Positions 1-4,882 of a DNA stretch of 7,851 nucleotides are shown piece by piece. The position numbers and the translations under genes were made by a program. Origin of the DNA: UBA11524 sp051886675 (GTDB lineage Bacteria; Bacillota; Clostridia; Christensenellales; Aristaeellaceae); contig JBJEYH010000033.1 in the NCBI GenBank assembly GCA_051886675.1, forward strand, positions 1-7,851, given 5' to 3'. The stretch's first letter is position 1. Every line of letters begins with the position of its first letter. Under the pieces are notes generated by a model. That model had not been told where the DNA came from. It saw only the letters and a program-made list of their open reading frames with translations, and made no database searches.

Positions 1-860
1 TCCCGGATCTGGAGCGGGTGCTGGCCATGAGCCGGCTGTTCGGGGTCAGCACGGATTATCTGCTCAAGGACGAGCAGGAGGAAGCGGAAGCGCCCGCCCA
101 GGCGGCGGAGGGCGACGCGCTGGCCCGGCGGGTGACCATGGCGGAGGCCCAGGCCTTCCTGCAGGTGAAGGAGCAAACCGCGCCCCGCATCGCCCTGGCG
201 ACGGCGATGTGCATCCTGTCGCCGATACCGCTGATGCTGCTGGCGGCCCTGAGTGAGACGCAGACCCTGCCCATCGGCGAGAACGTGGCCGCGGCCCTGG
301 GGCTGATGATCCTTCTGCTGATGGTGACGGCGGCGGTGGCGGTCTTCATCCTCACCGGCGCGAAGAGCAAGCCCTACGAATACCTGGACGCGGAGAACAT
401 CGACACGGAGTACGGCGTGACCGGCATGGTGCGCGAGCGGCAAAGCGCCTACCGGGACACCTACGTGCGCAGCTGCGTCATCGGGGTGTGCCTGTGCATC
501 CTGGGGGTGATCCCCCTGGTGACGGTTTCCATGCTGTCGGACAGCACCCTGGCGGTGGTATCCATGGTATGTCTGCTGCTGGCGCTGGTGGCAGCGGCGG
601 TGTATCTGTTCATCACCAGCGGCATGATCAACGCCAGCTACTGCAAGCTCCTGGAGGAGGGCGAATACACCCGCCCCCAGAAGAAGGCTGCCGCCAGCCC
701 GGTGACGGCCATCTACTGGTGCGTGGTGACGGCGATCTTCCTGGGCTACAGCTTCGTCACGGGCGACTGGAAGCACAGCTGGATCATCTGGGCGGTGGCC
801 GGCGTGCTGTTCGGCGGGGTATCGGCGGGTCTGGCGGCCCGCAGCCGGCGGCAGGGCTGA
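1..860 (+). CDS. XRE-family regulator with C-terminal six-helix membrane domain (5' end outside window)
   Basis: The gene is partial: the reading frame is open from nt 3 and runs to TGA at 858-860, leaving 285 visible residues. The first visible residues (PDLERVLAMSRLFGVSTDYL, then LKDE) are the typical end of an XRE/HTH_3 DNA-binding domain, so most of the helix-turn-helix lies upstream. After an acidic Ala/Glu linker come six likely membrane segments, at about residues 62-84, 95-118, 156-178, 182-205, 233-252 and 257-278. The first two helix pairs look like copies of one module (CILSPIPL...FILTG and CILGVIPL...FITSG). Membrane-tethered XRE proteins of this layout are common in Firmicutes; the signal sensed is not known here. 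A GTG at 18 and ATG at 27 are internal codons, not starts. The last codons and the stop lie within the first unit of the downstream repeat array. The HTH assignment is good; the specific role is unknown. Confidence 0.85.
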   Translation, partial: PDLERVLAMSRLFGVSTDYLLKDEQEEAEAPAQAAEGDALARRVTMAEAQAFLQVKEQTAPRIALATAMCILSPIPLMLLAALSETQTLPIGENVAAALGLMILLLMVTAAVAVFILTGAKSKPYEYLDAENIDTEYGVTGMVRERQSAYRDTYVRSCVIGVCLCILGVIPLVTVSMLSDSTLAVVSMVCLLLALVAAAVYLFITSGMINASYCKLLEEGEYTRPQKKAAASPVTAIYWCVVTAIFLGYSFVTGDWKHSWIIWAVAGVLFGGVSAGLAARSRRQG

Positions 861-867
861 CAAGGCA

Positions 868-929
868 CAAAAGAAGCGCGGCGCATCCGTCCCGGCCGTG
901 ACGCCGGAGGGGGGGATACGCCGCGTTTT
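868..929. terminator. Two-way intrinsic terminator, array copy 1
   Basis: This hairpin (877-925) has a 7-bp outer stem, one mismatch, a 4-bp stem and an inner 5-bp stem with a 6-nt loop. It is followed by TTTT on the + strand and by CTTCTTTT on the - strand. It begins 17 nt after the XRE-regulator stop codon and is its natural terminator. Confidence 0.8.
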
Positions 930-1489
930 CCATTGGCAAGCCTGCCGTGCCGGGCATCGTGCCGGTCGCCGGCGGCAGGGCTGACAAGGGCACAAAAGAA
1001 GCGCGGCGCATCCGTCCCGGCCATGGCGCCGGAGGGGGGATACGCCGCGTTTTCCATTGGCCCGCCTGCCGGGTCGGGCATCGGGCCAGTCGCCGGCGGC
1101 AGGGCTGACAAGGCACAAAAGAAGCGCGGCGCATCCGTCCCGGCCGTGACGCCGGAGGGGGATACGCCACGTTTTCCATTGGCACGCCTGCCGTGCCGGG
1201 CATCGGGCCATTCGCCGGCGGCAGGGCTGACAAGGCACAAAAGAAGCGCGGCGCATCCGTCCCGGCCGTGACGCCGGAGGGGGGGATACGCCGCGTTTTC
1301 CATTGGCAAGCCTGCCGTGCCGGGCATCGTGCCGGTCGCCGGCGGCAGGGCTGACAAAGCACAAAAGAAGCGCGGCGCATCCGTCCCGGCCGTGACGCCG
1401 GAGGGGGGGGGATACGCCGCGTTTTCCATTGGCAAGCCTGCCGTGCCGGGCATCGTGCCGGTCGCCGGCGGCAGGGCTGACAAGGGCAC

Positions 1490-1549
1490 AAAAGAAGCGC
1501 GGCGCATCCGTCCCGGCCATGGCGCCGGAGGGGGGATACGCCGCGTTTT
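1490..1549. terminator. Two-way intrinsic terminator, array copy 6
   Basis: This is the last hairpin of the array (1498-1545). Read on the - strand it lies about 8 nt after the spo0A stop codon and ends in CTTCTTTT, so it is the first terminator met by spo0A transcription. Five more copies follow behind it. Confidence 0.8.
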
Positions 1550-1553
1550 CCAC

Positions 1554-2345
1554 CTACCTGTGGGAGAGATGGATGCGAATTCGCTCCGCCATCAGCGCGA
1601 TAAATTCGCAGTTGGTGGGTTTTTCGCCGCACCCGCCCACATACCGTCCGAGCATTTTGTTGAAGGCCGCGCTCCCCGCCCTGTCCCACGTCACGGCGAT
1701 GGCGTGGCGGATGGAGCGTTCCACCCGGCTGGCGGTGGTGTCGCAGGCCTGTGCAATGGCGGGGTACAGGTCCCGGGATACGCAGTCCAGTACATCCGGG
1801 CGCTCGATGGCGGTCATAATGGCCTGTCGCAGGTACTTGTAGCCATTCATGTGCGCGGGCATGCCGATCTGCAGCAGCAGGCTGGTGACGTATTTGTCCA
1901 GCCGTTCCTGGCCGTTCTCCTCAGGTTGACTGGCCGGCTTGGGGGAGGCAGGCATGGGGCCTGCTCCCGCCACGCAAAGGATCTGCTCGATCAGCTGCTC
2001 CACGTTGACGGGTTTGAGCATGTAGTAGGCGGCGCCCAGGCCGATGGCACGCATGATGAAGTCGTCTCTGCACAGCGCCGTCTGTGCAATGAAACCGGGT
2101 CTGTCCTCATGGGGGATTCCGGCCAGATGTTCCAGCAGGGCAAAGCCGTCCATGCGGGGCATGACCATATCGCATACCAGCACCTGGGGATGCCGGGTGG
2201 CCAGCAGCGACAGTGCTTCCAGGCCGTCGCTGGCTTCGCCGACAACAGTGATACGATCGTTTGAGGATAACGCGCTGATCAGCTGACTTCGCTGGCCTGG
2301 CTCGTCATCGGCAACGATGATGCGTATTGGTTCCAGAGGGATCAT
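1554..2345 (-). CDS. spo0A: Sporulation response regulator Spo0A
   Basis: Spo0A is the phosphorelay-controlled transcription factor that commits Firmicutes to sporulation and binds TGTCGAA-type 0A boxes. The product is 263 aa from the ATG at 2345 (B. subtilis Spo0A is about 267). The receiver domain covers about residues 5-125: acidic pair D13/D14, phospho-acceptor D59 in VLVCDMVMPRMDG, T89 and K111 (MLKPVN). A Pro-rich linker (about 127-147) leads to the Spo0A effector domain (150-263), with GMPAHMNGYKYLRQAI, the recognition-helix region TTASRVERSIRHAI and KPTNCEFIALMAERIR, all very close to known Spo0A. The start is uncertain: GGAAAGG abuts the ATG with no spacer, while a CTG at 2336 has ideal 9-nt spacing and would number the phospho-acceptor D56 as in B. 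subtilis. The gene has its own promoter and converges on the XRE gene across the repeat array. The usual upstream neighbour spoIVB is absent, so a paralogue is possible. Confidence 0.95.
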   Translation of the reverse strand: MIPLEPIRIIVADDEPGQRSQLISALSSNDRITVVGEASDGLEALSLLATRHPQVLVCDMVMPRMDGFALLEHLAGIPHEDRPGFIAQTALCRDDFIMRAIGLGAAYYMLKPVNVEQLIEQILCVAGAGPMPASPKPASQPEENGQERLDKYVTSLLLQIGMPAHMNGYKYLRQAIMTAIERPDVLDCVSRDLYPAIAQACDTTASRVERSIRHAIAVTWDRAGSAAFNKMLGRYVGGCGEKPTNCEFIALMAERIRIHLSHR

Positions 2346-2643
2346 CCTTTCCACTTGGTGACTATGGGATCCGGCCGTGAAAGCTGTTGTACTTTTGGAA
2401 GCGTGGTGGGGTTTTGAAATGGGCCGCGCTGGTCCGAACGGTCGGAACGAATGGCCTGGAAGTAAGAAAAGTGGTCCTGAGGATAACAATAATATATCAT
2501 ATTTTTAATACAATGTCGAGAGTCTGTCATAACTTTTTTCCCATTAATATGAAGAAACCCGGACAAAAATACACGGGAAGAACAGAACCATCTCCCACGG
2601 ATTCCCAAAATGCGTCTTATGGAACAGGAGCCCGCCGGGCATG
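2346..2643. other. Intergenic region between spo0A and the MATE terminator; AT-rich core
   Basis: This stretch holds the spo0A leader and promoter and no convincing gene. About 2460-2600 is clearly AT-rich against a GC-rich background. In the leader, TCCGA (2433-2437) and TCGGA (2442-2446) can form a small hairpin. Short open frames here on both strands have no recognisable protein features. Confidence 0.6.
2491..2519 (-). promoter_or_regulatory. Sigma-A promoter of spo0A with 0A-box-like site
   Basis: On the - strand TCGACA (-35, plus coordinates 2514-2519) is followed by a 17-nt spacer and TATATT (-10, 2491-2496), with an upstream TGA giving an extended -10. Each hexamer matches the consensus at 5 of 6 positions. 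The -35 overlaps TGTCGAG (2514-2520 on +), which is 6/7 to the Spo0A box TGTCGAA and could allow autoregulation. The leader to the ATG would be about 140 nt. Confidence 0.7.
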
Positions 2644-2677
2644 AAAAGGCCCCCGGACGAGGCGGTCGCCCGGGGGC
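2644..2677 (-). terminator. Intrinsic terminator of the MATE gene
   Basis: On the - strand GCCCCCGG pairs with CCGGGGGC (8 bp, plus coordinates 2649-2656 and 2670-2677) and is followed by CTTTT. It lies about 20 nt after the MATE stop codon, so spo0A downstream depends on its own promoter. Confidence 0.85.
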
Positions 2678-2696
2678 TGCGGGGAGGGGGAAAGCG

Positions 2697-4112
2697 TCAT
2701 GCGCGGGCAGGCGTATCGGACAGCTGCCTGTAGGAGATGACGATCACCACGATGGAGGCGATCATGGTCAGCGCGTCGGAGACGGGCATGGAATACAGCA
2801 CGCCGTCCAGCCCGAAGAAGCGGGGCAGCAGCAGCGCGAAGCCCACGCCGAAGACGATCTCGCGGATCATGGACAGGGCGGTGGACGCGGCGGCCTTGCC
2901 CATGGCCTGCAGGAAGATGAAGGCGGCCTTGTTCACGCAGGCGAAGATCACCATGCACAGGTAGACCCGGAAGGCCTTGACGGCGAACTGGGTATAGTAG
3001 ACGCTCTCGTTGGCGGCGCCGAAGATGGCGATGAGGTACTGGGGGAAGCACTCGACGATCAGCAGGGCCACGGCGCCCACGCAGGCCTCGGAGATCAGCA
3101 GCAGGGTGAACAGATGGCGGACGCGCTTTTTCAGCCCGGCGCCCATGTTGAAGCCCACAATCGGGATGCAGCCGGCGGCCATGCCCACCACGATGGAGAT
3201 GACGATCTGGAAGAACTTCATCACGATGCTCACCACCGCCATGGGGATCTGGGCGTACTGCTCCTGGCCGAAGATGGGATCCAGCGCGCCGTAGTAGCGG
3301 ATCATGTTGTTGATGGCGGCCATGGAGGCCACCAGGGAGATCTGGGACAGGAAGCTGCAGATGCCCAGGGACAGCGTCCGGGCCATGGTGCGGCGGCGGA
3401 GGCGGAAATCGCCGCGGGTGGGGCGGATGATCCGCGCATGGGCCAGGTACCACACGGACAGCGCCGCGGTGACGATCTGGCCGATGACCGTGGCCACAGC
3501 CGCGCCCATCATGCCCCAGTGGAGGAGGAAGATCATGATGGGATCCAGGATGATGTTGGTGATGGCGCCGGACAGGGTGGCGAGCATGGCGAAGCGGGGG
3601 TTGCCGTCGGAGCGGATGACGGGGTTCATGGCCTGGCCGAACATATAGAAGGGCACGCCCAGGCTGATGAAGAACAGGTACTCCTGGGAAAGGCGGAAGG
3701 TTTCGTCATTGACGGTGCCGCCGAACATGGCGATCAGCTGATCGCCGAAGACGAGGTAGATAACGGTCAGCACCAGGCTGGAGGCCACGGTCATGACGAT
3801 GGCGTTGCCCACGCTGCGGGTGGCCTCCTGAGGCTCCCGCTTGCCCAGGCACAGGCTGACAAAGGCGCAGCAGCCGTCGCCGATCATCACGGCGATGGCC
3901 AGGGCCACCACCGTCAGGGGGAAGACCACGCCGTTGGCGGCGTTGCCGAAGGAGCCCAGGTAGCTGGCGTTGGCGATGAAAATCTGGTCGACAATGTTGT
4001 ACAGCGCGCCCACCAGGAGCGATATGATGCAGGGCACGGCGTAACGGCGCATCAGGGCGCCCAGCTTGTCGGTCGCGAGGTAATTCTGACTGGTGTGTTC
4101 GGTGTGTTCCAT
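2697..4112 (-). CDS. MATE-family multidrug/cation antiporter (MepA-like)
   Basis: The product is 471 aa, usual for the MATE family, whose members export drugs or metabolites across the cytoplasmic membrane using Na+ or H+ gradients. The sequence shows about 12 hydrophobic segments in two halves. Family-typical motifs, in order, are GALYNIVDQIFI (35-46), a polar-aromatic stretch ending in MNPVIRSDGNPRFAM (162-176), GAITNIILDPIMIF (182-195), PIVGFNMGAG (317-326) and FLQAMGKA (400-407), most like the MepA-type branch found in Clostridia. The substrate cannot be read from the sequence. The start at 4112 is chosen because AAGGAGA precedes it at normal distance and family similarity begins there; a longer frame back to 4160 would run through the leader terminator. 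The gene stands alone, with its own promoter, a terminator in its leader and a terminator after it. Confidence 0.93.
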   Translation of the reverse strand: MEHTEHTSQNYLATDKLGALMRRYAVPCIISLLVGALYNIVDQIFIANASYLGSFGNAANGVVFPLTVVALAIAVMIGDGCCAFVSLCLGKREPQEATRSVGNAIVMTVASSLVLTVIYLVFGDQLIAMFGGTVNDETFRLSQEYLFFISLGVPFYMFGQAMNPVIRSDGNPRFAMLATLSGAITNIILDPIMIFLLHWGMMGAAVATVIGQIVTAALSVWYLAHARIIRPTRGDFRLRRRTMARTLSLGICSFLSQISLVASMAAINNMIRYYGALDPIFGQEQYAQIPMAVVSIVMKFFQIVISIVVGMAAGCIPIVGFNMGAGLKKRVRHLFTLLLISEACVGAVALLIVECFPQYLIAIFGAANESVYYTQFAVKAFRVYLCMVIFACVNKAAFIFLQAMGKAAASTALSMIREIVFGVGFALLLPRFFGLDGVLYSMPVSDALTMIASIVVIVISYRQLSDTPARA

Positions 4113-4136
4113 GAATATCTCCTTCCTTTGGACATG

Positions 4137-4174
4137 AAAAAAAGCGCAGGTCCAGGTCATCTGGACTTACGCTT
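4137..4174 (-). terminator. Intrinsic terminator in the 5' leader of the MATE gene (candidate attenuator)
   Basis: On the - strand AAGCG...GTCCAG, loop ATGAC, CTGGAC...CGCTT forms a near-perfect 14-bp stem (one mismatch) followed directly by seven T. It sits after the predicted promoter and just before the ribosome binding site of the MATE gene, so it would stop transcripts before the coding region unless bypassed. No gene on this strand lies between it and the promoter that it could otherwise serve. Confidence 0.75.
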
Positions 4175-4192
4175 ATGCCGCTCGACATGCAA

Positions 4193-4222
4193 ATGATACC
4201 ACACAAGCCGCGAAAAATTCAA
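4193..4222 (-). promoter_or_regulatory. Promoter of the MATE gene
   Basis: On the - strand TTGAAT (plus 4217-4222), an 18-nt spacer and TATCAT (4193-4198) preceded by TGG (extended -10). Start of transcription would be near 4186, leaving a leader of about 75 nt that contains the terminator hairpin. TGTCGAG (4181-4187), 6/7 to a Spo0A box, overlaps the predicted start point. Confidence 0.6.
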
Positions 4223-4310
4223 GCCGAAAAATCGGGCGGTTTTCCGGCCGGAACGGAGCGGGGGGGGGAAGATTTTTTCATGGAGGAGGCATGCAATTTT
4301 CCGGGGGATG

Positions 4311-4319
4311 TGGTATCAT
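4311..4319 (+). promoter_or_regulatory. Possible extended -10 promoter of the 84-aa gene
   Basis: TGGTATCAT is an extended -10 element; together with two bases upstream it is the same 11-mer (TGTGGTATCAT) as in the MATE promoter facing the other way. No good -35 is visible 16-18 nt upstream, so this is tentative. Confidence 0.4.
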
Positions 4320-4325
4320 CAGGGT

Positions 4326-4477
4326 ACAACCTGCGTTGTCATCAGAGCGCCTGTCAGCCTGGCGGGGGCAGCGGCAGCCGCCCCTTCGTCAAACCGGGAG
4401 GTTTTGTCCGACCGCCTCTGTGCATACCGGGGCCGTGCCGCGCTGCCGCTGCGGCCGGGCTCAAAGGAGGTGGGACG
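4326..4477 (+). other. Long GC-rich leader of the 84-aa gene
   Basis: If transcription starts after the TATCAT at 4314-4319, the untranslated leader is about 150 nt. It contains several possible hairpins: GGGGC (4365-4369) with GCCCC (4380-4384), AAACC (4391-4395) with GGTTT (4400-4404), and GGCCG with CGGCC shortly before the ribosome binding site. No known riboswitch or T-box is recognised, and no T-run follows any hairpin. Confidence 0.35.
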
Positions 4478-4732
4478 ATGAAGCGAGTGAGGGCAGGCTG
4501 CATCAGTCAGACGCTGGTCTTCTTCCAGAAGCCCGACGCCGGCTACACCCGTGAGCAGGCGCTGAAGCTGAACCGCGCCGAGGTCGGGCATTACCGGCAA
4601 ACCCTGGAGCGCACCCGCACCAGGTATCAGATCATCAGCGAGCAGGAAGAAGCCGATGGCTCCGTGGTGCTCCACGTGCGCAAGCAGTACAACGACAAGG
4701 CGGCTGTGGACGAGTACTTCCAGCAGGCATAA
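4478..4732 (+). CDS. Small hypothetical protein, 84 aa
   Basis: A strong AAAGGAGG (4463-4470) sits 7 nt before the ATG, and an intrinsic terminator follows the stop, so this is a well-formed single-gene unit. The protein starts MKRVRAGCISQTLVFF, is charged and soluble, has no signal peptide or membrane segment, and should be alpha-helical in its middle (about residues 24-50) with a likely beta-hairpin after it (YQIISEQEEADGSVVLHVRK). From memory it resembles short uncharacterised Clostridia proteins that begin with an MKRVR-like stretch, carry a Cys near residue 8 and end with a KQYN motif; this was not checked. No function is assigned. A longer frame back to 4175 is rejected because it would cross both promoters of the divergent region. 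Confidence 0.8.
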   Translation: MKRVRAGCISQTLVFFQKPDAGYTREQALKLNRAEVGHYRQTLERTRTRYQIISEQEEADGSVVLHVRKQYNDKAAVDEYFQQA

Positions 4733-4741
4733 ATTCAGGGC

Positions 4742-4790
4742 AAAAGGGGCCGCGCGTTCCCGCCGCAAGGGCAGGGCGCGCGGCTCTTTT
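4742..4790 (+). terminator. Intrinsic terminator after the 84-aa gene
   Basis: GCCGCGCG (4749-4756) pairs with CGCGCGGC (4777-4784), extended inward by CCC/GGG after a TT bulge, and is followed by TCTTTT. The A-run before the stem (4742-4745) means it could also work from the other side. It separates the small gene from the GH127 gene. Confidence 0.85.
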
Positions 4791-4843
4791 CTGCGGGATA
4801 AAGCCGCGGCAAGGCAGGGAATGCGTTCCGGATGGCGAAATGT

Positions 4844-4856
4844 CCATGCAGCATGG
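4844..4856. promoter_or_regulatory. 13-bp palindrome upstream of GH127 gene (possible operator)
   Basis: CCATGC-A-GCATGG is a perfect inverted repeat with a 1-nt centre, too tight for an RNA hairpin but of the right form for a dimeric repressor. It lies in the 92-nt gap between the upstream terminator and the GH127 start, 26 nt before the ATG. No clear promoter for GH127 was found around it, and one such palindrome could occur by chance. Confidence 0.25.
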
Positions 4857-4882
4857 TCAATACAAGCGAGGAGGATACACCC

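Larger units (their letters stand above)
844..1552. repeat. Tandem array: five full ~124-bp units plus a partial sixth, each with a two-way terminator hairpin
   Basis: Units begin with GCCGGCGGCAGGGCTGACAA at 844, 968, 1092, 1214, 1338 and 1464 (lengths 124, 124, 122, 124 and 126; the sixth stops after about 89 nt). Each has a core with a hairpin: CGCGGCG, mismatch, ATCC, then CCGGC, a 6-nt loop, GCCGG, GGAT, mismatch, CGCCGCG. The hairpins lie at 877-925, 1002-1049, 1125-1171, 1247-1295, 1371-1421 and 1498-1545. Each is preceded by an A-rich run (AAAAGAAG) and followed by TTTT, so it can stop transcription from either side. A ~35-nt linker joins one core to the next; its AGCCTGCCG can pair, with one bulge, with CGGCAGGGCT at the start of the next unit, giving a second hairpin. 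Units 1 and 4 are identical by eye; 2 and 6 share variants; 3 has a stem mismatch (CGCCACG). A G-run varies as 7, 6, 5, 7, 9, 6. No convincing gene is seen in the array. Confidence 0.93.

Noticed and set aside
844..1552. CRISPR array
   Set aside because: Units are ~124 bp and joined with no unique spacers; every unit is nearly the same along its entire length.
746..1689. Long open frames (253 and 301 aa) on the - strand through the repeat array, with repeating peptides
   Set aside because: They are by-products of tandem GC-rich repeats: the unit length is mostly not a multiple of three, the frames switch between units, there is no ribosome binding site, and both frames overlap the ends of real genes.
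933..2264. Open frames on the + strand in the array, one running on into spo0A
   Set aside because: They are built from repeat units and the antisense of spo0A, with no family similarity and no start signals.
2387..2644. Short frames on both strands in the spo0A-MATE gap as small genes
   Set aside because: They have no ribosome binding site at a proper distance, and they cross the spo0A promoter.
2610..4196. 528-aa open frame on the + strand rich in His, Asp and Gly
   Set aside because: It is the antisense shadow of the MATE gene, a known effect of high-GC codon use; composition is not protein-like.
4320..4477. T-box or known riboswitch in the leader of the 84-aa gene
   Set aside because: No T-box core, no recognisable conserved motif of a known class and no terminator with T-run could be found by eye.
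4291..4554. 87-aa frame starting after GGAGGAGG at 4282-4289
   Set aside because: The site is almost touching the ATG, the frame overlaps the well-supported 84-aa gene and the likely promoter, and the product has low-complexity shadow composition.
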